Origin: Gammaproteobacteria bacterium
GTDB lineage: Bacteria; Pseudomonadota; Gammaproteobacteria; UBA6429; Thiohalophilaceae
Assembly (NCBI GenBank): GCA_030594815.1
Contig: JAUVEN010000008.1
Span: 1-44,943, forward strand
Length of the DNA stretch: 44,943 nt
Direction of reading: 5' to 3'
Position numbers and translations under genes: made by a program. The notes below the pieces were generated by a model, which searched no databases, was not told the DNA's origin, and saw nothing but the letters and a program-made list of their open reading frames with translations. Below are positions 27,680 to 40,181 of the stretch, one piece after another (position 1 is the first letter of the stretch; every line of letters begins with the position of its first letter).

Positions 27680-27814
27680 TTATTGAGCGAGACGCTTACG
27701 GCCTTTAGCACGACGAGCGTTGATAACCTTACGGCCACCTGGAGTACTCATCCGAGCACGAAAACCGTGTCTACGAGCGCGTTTTAAATTACTTGGTTGA
27801 AATGTTCTTTTCAT
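27680..27814 (-). CDS. rpmH: 50S ribosomal protein L34
   Basis: A 44-residue highly basic protein. It begins [20 protein letters not shown] and ends in [11 protein letters not shown], an obvious L34. It is the first gene of the leftward block. The 280-base gap to divergent dnaA carries its promoter and one DnaA box. Confidence 0.97.
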   Translation of the reverse strand: MKRTFQPSNLKRARRHGFRARMSTPGGRKVINARRAKGRKRLAQ

Positions 27815-28012
27815 AGCGATAACCGTTAAATATATTCAATCTCAAGCCTAAAACGACCTGATAACTGTTCAAAAAATAGGCGCGAACAATACTGCCCAAT
27901 CGCTCTGCTGTCAACTAAAATCTATATTTATACATGACTTAAATGTCTAATTTGGTTAGATTTTCTTTTCCAATAAGATTATACATATTCTTCTCATTTT
28001 CTTAATCCAGCC

Positions 28013-28021
28013 TGTGGATAA
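28013..28021 (-). promoter_or_regulatory. DnaA box upstream of dnaA
   Basis: TGTGGATAA is a perfect DnaA box (TTATCCACA on the other strand), 74 bases before the dnaA start. It may mediate autoregulation of dnaA or belong to a split origin. No second perfect box was found in the rpmH-dnaA gap (27815-28094). Confidence 0.8.
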
Positions 28022-28094
28022 CTTTTTCTGTTGCGGGTAAACTCCCACCAACAAATTTAAACATCATATTACAATTATATTTTAGGGGTAGGCT

Positions 28095-29444
28095 GTGTCT
28101 GTGTCCCAACCCATTTGGGATCAATGTTTCTCACAACTTGAAAGTAATCTAAGTGCGCAACAATTCAGCACCTGGATTCGTCCCCTACAAGTTGTTTTTA
28201 GAAATAATGATATTCAATTACTTGCACCAAACCAATTTGTCCGTGATTGGGTTTATGAGCACTTCTTAACTCAAATTCAGACTATCTTAGATTCTCTTGC
28301 TGACAATCCACCTTTAGTTTCTGTTGAAATTGGCAGTGAAAAAACCACTGATACTGAAAATGCAGGTGAATCCACTCGCCCGGACTTTAATTTAAGCAAT
28401 GCAAGACCCATAAAACCAAAAAGAAGCTCGACGCTAAACCCAAACTTCACCTTTGATAGTTTTGTTCAAGGTAACTCAAACCAGCTTGCTCGAGCGGCAG
28501 CTATGCAGGTTTCTGTCAATCCAGGTGAAAGTTATAACCCTATGCTTATTTATGGTGGCGTTGGTTTAGGTAAAACACACTTAATGCATGCTATTGGTAA
28601 TGATTTGATAAAACACAATCCTGATGCAAACGTGGTTTATTTGCATTCAGAACGATTTGTCGCTGATATGGTAAAAGCATTACAACATAATCGAATCAAT
28701 GAATTTAAAGCTTATTATCGTACTGTTGATGCCCTATTAATTGATGATATTCAATTTTTTGCTAAAAAAGAACGTTCACAAGAAGAATTTTTTCACACTT
28801 TTAATGCTTTATTAGAAGGCCAAAAGCAGATCATTATGACCTGTGATCGTTATCCAAAAGAAGTAGAAGGATTAGAAGATCGATTAAAATCACGATTTGG
28901 ATGGGGCTTGCCGGTCGCAATTGAACCTCCAGAATTAGAAACACGTGTCGCTATACTGTTAAGTAAGGCTTCTCTTTCTGGTGTAGATCTACCTTATGAA
29001 GTCGCCTTTTTTATTGCTAAACGCTTACCATCAAATATTCGTGAACTTGAAGGTGCATTAAGACGCGTTATTGCAAATTCTTCTTTTACAGGTAAACCAA
29101 TAACTTTAGATTTTGCTAAAGAAGCTTTACGAGATTTATTAGCGTTACAAGCAAAATTGGTTACTATTGATAATATTCAAAAAATAGTTGCTGAATATTA
29201 CAAAATTCGTATAGCTGATTTATTATCAAAGAAACGAAGCCGTTCTATTGCACGACCAAGACAAATGGCCATGGCACTATGTAAAGAACTAACAAACCAT
29301 AGTTTGCCAGAAATTGGAGATGCCTTTGGAGGACGTGACCATACAACTGTAATTCATGCTTGTAAAAAAATAGCTGAATTAAAAGAAGAAGAATTAATGA
29401 TAAAAGAAGATTATACAAACCTGTTAAGAACACTAACAACATAA
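28095..29444 (+). CDS. dnaA: Chromosomal replication initiator DnaA
   Basis: A 449-residue AAA+ initiator that binds DnaA boxes and melts oriC. Domain I starts at [10 protein letters not shown]; the AAA+ core has Walker [10 protein letters not shown] near residues 153-161 and Walker B LLIDDIQF; the C-terminal domain IV carries the DNA-binding signature [15 protein letters not shown]. The start is GTG at 28095 with GGGG/AGG upstream; a second in-frame GTG at 28101 is also possible. dnaN, recF and gyrB follow. Confidence 0.98.
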   Translation: MSVSQPIWDQCFSQLESNLSAQQFSTWIRPLQVVFRNNDIQLLAPNQFVRDWVYEHFLTQIQTILDSLADNPPLVSVEIGSEKTTDTENAGESTRPDFNLSNARPIKPKRSSTLNPNFTFDSFVQGNSNQLARAAAMQVSVNPGESYNPMLIYGGVGLGKTHLMHAIGNDLIKHNPDANVVYLHSERFVADMVKALQHNRINEFKAYYRTVDALLIDDIQFFAKKERSQEEFFHTFNALLEGQKQIIMTCDRYPKEVEGLEDRLKSRFGWGLPVAIEPPELETRVAILLSKASLSGVDLPYEVAFFIAKRLPSNIRELEGALRRVIANSSFTGKPITLDFAKEALRDLLALQAKLVTIDNIQKIVAEYYKIRIADLLSKKRSRSIARPRQMAMALCKELTNHSLPEIGDAFGGRDHTTVIHACKKIAELKEEELMIKEDYTNLLRTLTT

Positions 29445-29664
29445 TGGGTATATCCTGTGGATAACTTTTAGAAATTACAAAAAGAGCAGTTCTTAACATG
29501 TTATCCACAACATACTAAGCGCTTATTTTGCTTTAATACACATTGTTATCATTTGGTTAACGTATTGATAACTAAAAGAAAAAAGGTGTTATCCACAGAT
29601 AATGCCTTTACTAATAATAGTAATAATAATTTAATATATATATTAATAATATATAAGGATTCAT
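29445..29664 (+). other. Probable oriC (dnaA-dnaN gap)
   Basis: Three perfect DnaA boxes lie here: TGTGGATAA at 29456-29464, and TTATCCACA at 29501-29509 and 29588-29596. Fourteen bases after the last box begins a triplet run, TAATAATAGTAATAATAAT (29611-29629), and then almost pure AT up to 29655. This box-plus-triplet layout fits an unwinding element with DnaA-trio-like repeats. Weaker box-like sequences (TTATCATTT near 29547) are also present. The dnaN ribosome binding site AAGGA follows at the right edge. Confidence 0.8.
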
Positions 29665-30765
29665 ATGAAAATCAGTATTTCACGAGATGCAATACTAAAC
29701 CCTTTGCAAATGGTTAATAGTGTTATTGAACGTAGACAAACATTACCTATACTTTCTAATGTTTTAATCTCGGTTAAAAACAATACATTATCTTTAACCG
29801 GTACTGATCTAGAAGTAGAAATTATTAATACGTGCAATATTGAAAATAATGAGGAAGGTGATACGACATTACCTGCTCGCAAACTTCTAGATATATGTAA
29901 AGCATTACCAGAAAATTCAAATATTGAAATTCAAATTGATCAAGAACGCGCTATTTTAAAATCAGGAAGAAGTCGTTTTACTTTATCGACATTATCAGCT
30001 TCAGAGTTTCCAAGTATTGATGCCCTTATATCTCCTTTTGAATTCAATATTTCTCAAAAAATATTTAAAAAACTAATCGATCAAACACAATTTTGTATGG
30101 CACAACAAGATGTTCGATATTATTTAAATGGTTTAATGTTTGAATTATCTGATAACCAACTTATTGCTGTTGCAACTGATGGTCATCGTCTGGCCTTTTG
30201 TCAGGCGGAAGTTTCACTAAGTCCTGGTGAAACAAGACAAGTTATTATTCCTCGCAAAGCAGTTAATGAGATTTCTCGATTACTAGAAGATACAGATGAT
30301 GAAATTAAAGTTTCTTTAAGTGAAAATCATATACGTATTAATTTTACAGACGTTACATTCACATCCAAATTAATCGATGGAAAATTCCCTGATTACCTAC
30401 AAGTTATCCCACAACAGTGTGATAACGAAATTACAAGTGCGCGTGATAATTTATACCAGGCTTTTCACCGTACCTCAGTGTTGTCTAATGAAAAGTACCG
30501 CGGCATGCGTCTTCAATTAAGTGAAAACGAATTAAAGGCGACTGTTCATAATCCAGAACAAGATGAAGCAGAAGAAGTGATAGAAGTTTCTTATTCTGGC
30601 GATGAGTTTGAGATAGGTTTTAATGTTGCTTATTTACTTGATGCACTAAGTACTATTAAATCTGATGAAGTCGTTATGCAATTAACGGATTCTAACCATA
30701 GTTGTTTATTATTTGGTACCAATGACGTCGATAGTAAATATGTTGTTATGCCAATGCGTTTGTAA
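29665..30765 (+). CDS. dnaN: DNA polymerase III beta subunit (sliding clamp)
   Basis: A 366-residue protein, exactly the usual clamp length, forming the dimeric ring that tethers polymerase III. Typical blocks are ERRQTLPILSNVLI near the N terminus, the middle VATDGHRLAF, and the C-terminal VVMPMRL, the conserved end. AAGGA lies seven bases before the ATG. recF follows after 12 bases. Confidence 0.98.
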   Translation: MKISISRDAILNPLQMVNSVIERRQTLPILSNVLISVKNNTLSLTGTDLEVEIINTCNIENNEEGDTTLPARKLLDICKALPENSNIEIQIDQERAILKSGRSRFTLSTLSASEFPSIDALISPFEFNISQKIFKKLIDQTQFCMAQQDVRYYLNGLMFELSDNQLIAVATDGHRLAFCQAEVSLSPGETRQVIIPRKAVNEISRLLEDTDDEIKVSLSENHIRINFTDVTFTSKLIDGKFPDYLQVIPQQCDNEITSARDNLYQAFHRTSVLSNEKYRGMRLQLSENELKATVHNPEQDEAEEVIEVSYSGDEFEIGFNVAYLLDALSTIKSDEVVMQLTDSNHSCLLFGTNDVDSKYVVMPMRL

Positions 30766-30777
30766 TGACGTAACACT

Positions 30778-34294
<3,517 letters not shown>

Positions 34295-34306
34295 GAAATA
34301 TTTTTA

Positions 34307-34396
34307 GCCACCAAGGACACGAAGAACACAAAGAAAATTAATTTTGTTATGAACATACTTTTGTTTTAACTTTGTGTTCTTCGTGCTCTTGGTGGC
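34307..34396 (+). repeat. Inverted repeat, family A, second copy
   Basis: Arms 34307-34333 and 34370-34396 are reverse complements at 25 of 27 positions and share the CACGAAGAACAC core with the copy at 6770-6924. It occupies the gap between convergent gyrB and lexA. The hairpin, followed by a T-rich stretch on the plus strand, could act as a terminator. Confidence 0.85.
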
Positions 34397-34412
34397 AAGT
34401 ATTTTATTTTTA

Positions 34413-35009
34413 TTAATAACTTCGCAATTGCCCTACAAGTAAGCCTTGAATTTTTACTCTTGAAGCGTCATAAATCATGGGTTCAAAATCCTGATTTTCA
34501 GGACTTAACTCAACGCTTCCATCTTTTAAGCGTTTAAATCGTTTAAGTGTTGCTTCTTGATCATCTATTAAGGCGACAACAATATCACCGAATTGAGCAG
34601 TATTTTGTGGTTGAATCACGACAATGTCACCATCAAGAATGCCAATATCGATCATTGAGTCACCTTTTATTTGCAAGGCATAACGATCTTTACCAACAAA
34701 CATTTCACTTAAATTAATTTCTTCATGATCATGTATAGCTTCAATAGGTTGGCCAGCGGCAATTCGTCCTACCAACGGGAGGGTAGTGGAGTTACTCAAT
34801 GCATTATCAGCAAGACGAATTCCACGCCAGCCACGCTCGGGTGCTGCCAACATCCCTTTGTTTCGCAAACTTTGTACATACCGATGAATGGTACCTTTTG
34901 AACTTATTTCCATCGCTTTACCTATTTCGACTAAGGTCGGGCTGTGGCCATGTTTGACGATGAAAGCATGTATAAAGTTTAAGATACGTTTTTCAAGTAA
35001 TGTTGGCAT
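34413..35009 (-). CDS. lexA: LexA repressor, alphaproteobacterial-like DNA-binding helix
   Basis: A 198-residue SOS repressor that self-cleaves when RecA filaments form. The self-cleavage machinery is complete: cleavage pair A85-G86, catalytic serine S118 (GDSM) and lysine K156 (ATLKRF), almost the E. coli numbering. The winged helix differs: its recognition helix reads SSKGTIHRYVQSL, close to the SKSGIHRL form of alphaproteobacterial LexA and unlike the E. coli SPNAAEEHL form. The frame is open to an ATG at 35036, but I prefer the ATG at 35009, which starts just before the conserved domain. A GTTC-N7-GTTC site lies directly upstream. Confidence 0.92.
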   Translation of the reverse strand: MPTLLEKRILNFIHAFIVKHGHSPTLVEIGKAMEISSKGTIHRYVQSLRNKGMLAAPERGWRGIRLADNALSNSTTLPLVGRIAAGQPIEAIHDHEEINLSEMFVGKDRYALQIKGDSMIDIGILDGDIVVIQPQNTAQFGDIVVALIDDQEATLKRFKRLKDGSVELSPENQDFEPMIYDASRVKIQGLLVGQLRSY

Positions 35010-35012
35010 TTT

Positions 35013-35027
35013 GTTCTCTAATTGTTC
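35013..35027 (-). promoter_or_regulatory. Probable LexA operator (GTTC-N7-GTTC)
   Basis: GTTCTCTAATTGTTC is an exact direct repeat of the alphaproteobacterial SOS-box type. It sits four bases before the proposed lexA start codon, over the ribosome-binding region. A further inverted GAGAAC half-site is at 35056-35061. No E. coli-type CTGT-N8-ACAG box was seen. Confidence 0.6.
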
Positions 35028-35122
35028 TCGTTGCATTGAGTGTAGAGGACAAAAAGAGAACTTTCAACTATTTAGTGAAATACTTTTAAATTAAGTTTTG
35101 TAAGATAAAATCTACAAAATTT

Positions 35123-35136
35123 TCAGATATATCTGA
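35123..35136. promoter_or_regulatory. 14-base perfect palindrome with a tiny downstream reading frame
   Basis: TCAGATATATCTGA is a perfect palindrome in the lexA-DUF6316 gap. Immediately after it come AGGAGA (35138-35143) and a well-spaced ATG opening a six-codon frame, MVNAII, ending at 35170, 27 bases before the start of the small gene. It could be an operator with a leader peptide, or chance. Confidence 0.4.
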
Positions 35137-35197
35137 CAGGAGAAATTACATGGTTAACGCTATTATTTAAAGGATAATAAATGGATAAGGAGTGTAC

Positions 35198-35431
35198 ATG
35201 GAAAATAAAGTGAATAAGCGATCAGGAGATACAAGTGAATCCCCCTACCGCACGGGCAGGTTTTATTCTGTTGATAATGAATGGTTTTTTTATGTAAGAG
35301 AGGTTGGTGAACAAGGACCTTATTTCAGTAAATTATCAGGTGAAATTGGATTAAAAATGTATCTATTCGATATGGAGCATTTTAAGATGCAAAAAACGAA
35401 GTTAGAAACAACTGATTTAAAGTTGGTATAA
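35198..35431 (+). CDS. Small DUF6316-like protein
   Basis: A 77-residue protein without signal or membrane segments. Its core GRFYSVDNEWFFYVREVGEQGPY, in two adjoining parts, resembles a family of small gammaproteobacterial proteins of unknown function (DUF6316-like) in which a short aromatic-rich strand pair is followed by a helix. The ATG at 35198 is chosen over the GTG at 35192 because GGAG lies five bases before it and overlaps the GTG. It lies between lexA and the PilZ-like gene and is transcribed away from lexA. Confidence 0.65.
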   Translation: MENKVNKRSGDTSESPYRTGRFYSVDNEWFFYVREVGEQGPYFSKLSGEIGLKMYLFDMEHFKMQKTKLETTDLKLV

Positions 35432-35460
35432 ATCATTAGATACATGGATGTGTTTTATTC

Positions 35461-37272
35461 TTAGAAATTTTCCCAAATATTATCTGTTATTTTCGTTGTA
35501 TTTTCTGGTTCTATAATAATTTTAGAATTTTTAATTTCTTCTGAAGTAGAACTTGTATTGTGATGCGATTCTAATATTTCATAAATCTCAAATGCCGGGG
35601 TACTTAAAATTTTATTATTTAAGTGAAGATGTGAATGTTGTTTTTGATGTTCAAGCTGAAGTTTTTTACCATTAAGATTAGTCGGTAATGTTGGAACAAA
35701 TAACATGAGATCTTTTTTATCAAGACCCAATAAACAAGGCAAAGGTTCACATAAAGTACCATTGGTATGATAACGAACATGAATAGGTAAAACATGGCGT
35801 GTTAAAATATGTAAACCAAATCGAACATCTCCCTTTTCGGAAAAATGTAGCCATTTAATTTGTGCTAACGCCCAGGGTGCTAATGCATGTTCACGAACAG
35901 CAATCAGTTCATTATGTTTAAGACTATCAACTTTTTTGTCACTAACGCTAAGGCGATAACCATCTTTGCTGTAGTCTAAAAGAATACTTTTAGTGAAATT
36001 ATAAACTTTATAGACGCCACTTTCTGTCCAGTTTGCAATAGCTTGTGGTGTGTTAATACAGTTTTCATATACCTTTCCCCAAACATCTTCTTTTTGATCA
36101 GAATTAGCTAAAAAGTGATCGAGGTTTAACATGTCGTGTTTAGAACTGTGACTGATAGGTTCAATCGTTAGGGTTGATTCAAAATCTGTGATGTCATCAG
36201 GTAGAACAGTAGATACTCCATCATAGGCAGGTTGATCTTGTTGATTTAGTACAAAATGAATTGCAGTTATACCAGTAATAATATCAAGGAAACCAGTGCC
36301 CTCTTTTCGGACCTCGGTTCTTAAATGGTTACGAGACCAGGTTGTTAATAATGACTGAATGGTTATTTTAGATAAAATATTTTTGTCTAATTTGATAGCA
36401 CCATCATTTTCAATACTTTTTAAGTATTTTGATAATATTTCTTTTAGCTTATGGGTTGAAAGGTAATGCCGATTAACAGTATGTTGTGTCTTGTCATTGC
36501 GTGTACCAATAAGGTATGGCGGAACATCACTCAATAAATTTAGCGTAAAGCAGGTTTCTTTTTCATCAGGCTCATTTATTAAAATATCAGTATGTTTTAT
36601 CCATAAGGGTATTAAGTTATGCACTTCTTGCATGTTCTTCTCACCTATATCGTTTGCAGATAAAAGTGATAGTAATAAAAGTTTTTTAAACTCATATTCG
36701 ATACTTGTTTTTTCCTGTTTTTCTGCACAGTTACGAAAACTTTTATTTAATAGTTTTAACTTTACGGCTTGTTGATAACACCAAAATATTTCATGCCAGA
36801 TGCCTTTTGCATTTTTTTGATATGCAAGATGCTGAGTGCATAATATTTGAGAAGAATAAATAAAAGTATGGTGCACAGCTAAAGAAAAAGGTTTTTTCCA
36901 GCCAAAGGATTTTTTGGTAACAAGTGCGCGAAGAATAGTTTGATAACCAATTAAAATTTCACTTAGTAAAGAAGTCGTAATATGAATGACGTTTCGTGTT
37001 TTTGTGGTTAATGGTAATGATATGCCGGTAAAATATTTCGATAGTCTGGGATAAAGTAATGTAAGCGTTGGGGAAATTAGTTCTAAAAATTCTAAATGAT
37101 GCTCTACAGAATTATGTTGTTGGTTGACTTGTTTTAACGCGTGATAAAGCTGTTTGCTTGACTCACCGGTACTTCCAAGAGGAAGTTCTTCAGCCCATTT
37201 TTTCACAGTAGCAGGACGAATATCAAAAATATTCTGAACATTGTTTTTTGTATTTAAGCTGTGGGTGTTCAA
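35461..37272 (-). CDS. Large PilZ-like domain protein
   Basis: A 603-residue cytoplasmic protein without obvious membrane segments. The first 300 residues are mostly helical and begin with a conserved-looking block, FDIRPATVKKWAEELPLG. The C-terminal part resembles PilZ: DYSKDG at 433-438 fits the c-di-GMP-binding DxSxxG motif, and the strands around it (SILLDYSKDGYRLSV) are PilZ-like. The partner motif RxxxR occurs only as RTEVR at 318-322, about 110 residues earlier, with an apparent insertion between. Binding of c-di-GMP is therefore possible but uncertain. Similar proteins in gammaproteobacteria have no established role. It is convergent with the small gene at 35198 and divergent from mnmG. 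Confidence 0.6.
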   Translation of the reverse strand: MNTHSLNTKNNVQNIFDIRPATVKKWAEELPLGSTGESSKQLYHALKQVNQQHNSVEHHLEFLELISPTLTLLYPRLSKYFTGISLPLTTKTRNVIHITTSLLSEILIGYQTILRALVTKKSFGWKKPFSLAVHHTFIYSSQILCTQHLAYQKNAKGIWHEIFWCYQQAVKLKLLNKSFRNCAEKQEKTSIEYEFKKLLLLSLLSANDIGEKNMQEVHNLIPLWIKHTDILINEPDEKETCFTLNLLSDVPPYLIGTRNDKTQHTVNRHYLSTHKLKEILSKYLKSIENDGAIKLDKNILSKITIQSLLTTWSRNHLRTEVRKEGTGFLDIITGITAIHFVLNQQDQPAYDGVSTVLPDDITDFESTLTIEPISHSSKHDMLNLDHFLANSDQKEDVWGKVYENCINTPQAIANWTESGVYKVYNFTKSILLDYSKDGYRLSVSDKKVDSLKHNELIAVREHALAPWALAQIKWLHFSEKGDVRFGLHILTRHVLPIHVRYHTNGTLCEPLPCLLGLDKKDLMLFVPTLPTNLNGKKLQLEHQKQHSHLHLNNKILSTPAFEIYEILESHHNTSSTSEEIKNSKIIIEPENTTKITDNIWENF

Positions 37273-37558
37273 TGTAATACCTAAATATTCATCTGATGTT
37301 TATAGTAATTTTATAATATGGCGAGGTTTTAGGATCTTTAAGTACTCATAAAAATTTTATTAACGTAGCCATTATTTACCTTATATATAATATTAGTATT
37401 TATAGTGAAGTACCCTCAAGCTATGTATGTGATATTTAACACAATTTTGCAATTTGAATTTACTCTAAGTGATTTTATGAAATGATTTATGGATAAACTT
37501 TAAGCAATCCGTACAATAGCAGCCCCGATATTTAAACCAGTAATAGGTACTATAACCC

Positions 37559-39475
37559 ATGTTTTATCAACAACAATTTGATGTGATTATTGTTGGCGGT
37601 GGTCACGCAGGAACTGAGGCGGCCTTAGCTGCTGCACGCATGGGTGTTTCGACATTATTGTTGACCCACAATATCGAAACATTGGGGCAAATGAGTTGTA
37701 ACCCGGCAATTGGTGGTATTGGTAAGGGACACCTGGTTAAAGAAATTGATGCCTTGGGTGGATTAATGGCTAAAGCCATCGATAAATCAGGAATCCAGTT
37801 CAGAATTTTAAATGCCAGCAAAGGTCCTGCGGTTAGAGCAACACGGGCACAAGCTGATCGTGTTTTATATAAACAAGCCGTACGTGAAGTACTGGAAAAT
37901 ACAGAAAATTTAACCCTTTTTCAGCAAGCCGTTGATGATTTGATTGTTGAGAATGAAGAAGTTGTGGGTGTTGTTACCCAAATGGGATTGAAATTTAAAG
38001 CCAAAACAGTCGTTTTAACGGTGGGTACATTTTTAGGCGGCTTAATTCATATTGGGCAGTCGAATTTCGAAGGTGGCCGAGCGGGTGATCCACCATCAAA
38101 TGCCCTATCCCGCCGATTACGCGCATTGCCATTTAACGTGCAACGACTAAAAACGGGTACGCCACCACGGCTGGATGGTAAAACAATTGATTTTAGTGTG
38201 CTTGAAAAACAACCGGGCGATACACCAACACCTGTTTTTTCATTTTTAGGTAAGCAAGAAGATCACCCTGATCAAGTCAGTTGTTACATCACTTATACCA
38301 ATGAAAAGACACACGAAATAATTCGTGGTGGTCTGGACAGATCGCCAATGTACAGTGGTGTAATTGAAGGTATCGGTCCACGCTATTGTCCATCAATTGA
38401 AGATAAAGTGGTGCGATTTGCTGATAAAATCTCCCATCAGATCTTTGTTGAACCAGAGGGGTTAACAACAAATGAAATATATCCAAATGGCATTTCAACC
38501 AGTTTACCCTTTGATGTTCAATTAGAGCTCGTTCGATCTATAAAGGGTTTTGAAAACGCGTTTATTATGCGACCAGGTTATGCGATTGAGTATGACTATT
38601 TTGATCCACAGGAGTTAAAACCTTCGCTGGAAACAAAATATGTGGAAAGCTTATTTTTTGCTGGCCAGATTAACGGCACAACCGGATATGAAGAAGCAGC
38701 CGCACAAGGGCTTATAGCAGGAATGAATGCAGCGTTGAAAGTTCAAGGCAAAGAATCCTGGACGCCACGTCGAGATGAAGCATACATTGGTGTGTTGATT
38801 GACGATTTAATCACGATGGGAACACAAGAACCTTATCGAATGTTCACTTCTCGAGCGGAATACCGTTTGATGTTACGAGAAGACAATGCGGATCTGCGAT
38901 TAACAGAAAAAGGACGAGAGCTGGGATTAGTCAATGATGAACGATGGGCGTATTTCGAAGCAAAACGTGACGCAATCGCCGCAGAACAGCAACGTTTGCA
39001 TGAAGTTTTTGTTCGGCCAGAAACAGTGCCGATTGAAGAACAAGAAAGAGTCTTTAAAAAAGCGCTGATTCGTGAGGCACGACTTGAAGATTTATTAAGA
39101 CGGCCAGATGTTAGTTATGACTCACTAATGAGTATATCGACGGTAGATCAACCTGAAGTTGATCCTGTTGTTGCAGAACAGGTTGAGATTCAGGCTAAAT
39201 ATTCGGGTTATATTGAACGTCAGCGAGATGAAATAGAGCGCCAACAACGCAACAATGACAAAATAATTCCGGAGAGTTTTGATTATTCGGGCGTTTCGGG
39301 TTTATCCAATGAAGTTCAGGAAAAACTCATAAAAATAAAACCAACAACGATTGGTCAGGCTTCTCGAATACAAGGTGTTACTCCAGCAGCTATTTCGTTG
39401 ATCTTGGTGTTTTTAAAGAAACAAAGTCGCTCAAGTAATGATAAAAGGTTAAATAAGAACCGAAAAGAAGCTTAA
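37559..39475 (+). CDS. mnmG: tRNA uridine-5-carboxymethylaminomethyl modification enzyme MnmG
   Basis: A 638-residue FAD protein that, with MnmE, modifies U34 of tRNA. It has the N-terminal dinucleotide-binding [10 protein letters not shown], the [14 protein letters not shown] block, GTFLGG and the C-terminal helical part that contacts MnmE. The ATG is the only good start before the FAD motif. The 286-base gap before it (37273-37558) contains no gene; a TATGGATAA at 37488-37496 differs from a DnaA box by one base. rsmG and parAB follow, the classical order near the origin. Confidence 0.98.
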   Translation: MFYQQQFDVIIVGGGHAGTEAALAAARMGVSTLLLTHNIETLGQMSCNPAIGGIGKGHLVKEIDALGGLMAKAIDKSGIQFRILNASKGPAVRATRAQADRVLYKQAVREVLENTENLTLFQQAVDDLIVENEEVVGVVTQMGLKFKAKTVVLTVGTFLGGLIHIGQSNFEGGRAGDPPSNALSRRLRALPFNVQRLKTGTPPRLDGKTIDFSVLEKQPGDTPTPVFSFLGKQEDHPDQVSCYITYTNEKTHEIIRGGLDRSPMYSGVIEGIGPRYCPSIEDKVVRFADKISHQIFVEPEGLTTNEIYPNGISTSLPFDVQLELVRSIKGFENAFIMRPGYAIEYDYFDPQELKPSLETKYVESLFFAGQINGTTGYEEAAAQGLIAGMNAALKVQGKESWTPRRDEAYIGVLIDDLITMGTQEPYRMFTSRAEYRLMLREDNADLRLTEKGRELGLVNDERWAYFEAKRDAIAAEQQRLHEVFVRPETVPIEEQERVFKKALIREARLEDLLRRPDVSYDSLMSISTVDQPEVDPVVAEQVEIQAKYSGYIERQRDEIERQQRNNDKIIPESFDYSGVSGLSNEVQEKLIKIKPTTIGQASRIQGVTPAAISLILVFLKKQSRSSNDKRLNKNRKEA

Positions 39476-39513
39476 TTTTCTGTTCTTCGTTATTTGTTAA
39501 GAGAAACACACAT

Positions 39514-39603
39514 TTGTAGGTTCGAATTCATTCGAACGCGGTGGTGGGAAAAGAAAATATAATCGTAGTTAACCTTATTGTCCGAATGAATTCAGACTTA
39601 CAA
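39514..39603 (+). repeat. Inverted repeat, family C (TTGTAGGTTCGAATTCATTCG type)
   Basis: Arms 39514-39537 and 39580-39603 are reverse complements at 20 of 24 positions, with GAATTCATTCG at the core. It lies between mnmG and the DUF302 gene. Its arms do not resemble the other repeat families in the window. Confidence 0.8.
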
Positions 39604-39707
39604 TTCATAAAAGTCACATTTAAGTGTATCAATAGGGAATAAAATAGAACAATTACAGTCATACCATACGGAAATAACAATAAATGATAAAAACCAAGGA
39701 GAAGTTT

Positions 39708-40166
39708 ATGAAGCGTTTATTAGTTTTATTGAGTTTAGTTGCATTCATTCCTGCTATGTCGATGGCCTCGGATAAAGGTTTAGTAAATAAAAAAAGTCAT
39801 TACAGCGTGAAAGTGACATTAGATCGATTGGAAAATGTATTGCGCAAAAAAGGTATTACAATTGTAACGCGTTGGAATCATCAAGCCGGTGCGAAAAAAG
39901 CAGCAATTCCATTACGCCCAACAGAATTATTGATTTTTGGTAATCCAAAAATGGGTAGTCATTTTTTTACCAGTAATCAATCTGCTGGCATTGATTTACC
40001 AATGAAAGCATTGGCCTGGAAAGATAAAAAAGGTCAGGTTTGGTTAACGTATAATGATCCTACCTATATCGCGAATCGCCATGGCATAGATAATCGCCCT
40101 GCCATTGTTAAGAAAATGGCCGGTGCACTTAATAAATTGACAAATGTTGCCATCGGTGAAAAATAA
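39708..40166 (+). CDS. Exported DUF302 protein
   Basis: A 152-residue protein with a signal peptide (MKRLLVLLSLVAFIPAMSMA) and a mature DUF302 domain: SVKVTLDRLENVLRKKGITIV, then RPTELLIFGNPKMGSHF, then LPMKALAWKDKKGQVWL in separate conserved pieces. DUF302 proteins are small dimeric proteins of unknown function, often periplasmic and sometimes near sulfur or redox genes. The start is the ATG at 39708 with AAGGAG upstream; the frame is open to 39684 but that would bury the signal peptide. rsmG follows after 15 bases. Confidence 0.88.
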   Translation: MKRLLVLLSLVAFIPAMSMASDKGLVNKKSHYSVKVTLDRLENVLRKKGITIVTRWNHQAGAKKAAIPLRPTELLIFGNPKMGSHFFTSNQSAGIDLPMKALAWKDKKGQVWLTYNDPTYIANRHGIDNRPAIVKKMAGALNKLTNVAIGEK

Positions 40167-40181
40167 AATTGAAGAGGTTTT

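Noticed and set aside
37488-37496. TATGGATAA before mnmG as a DnaA box
   Set aside because: One mismatch in an AT-rich gap is expected by chance, and no second box is near.
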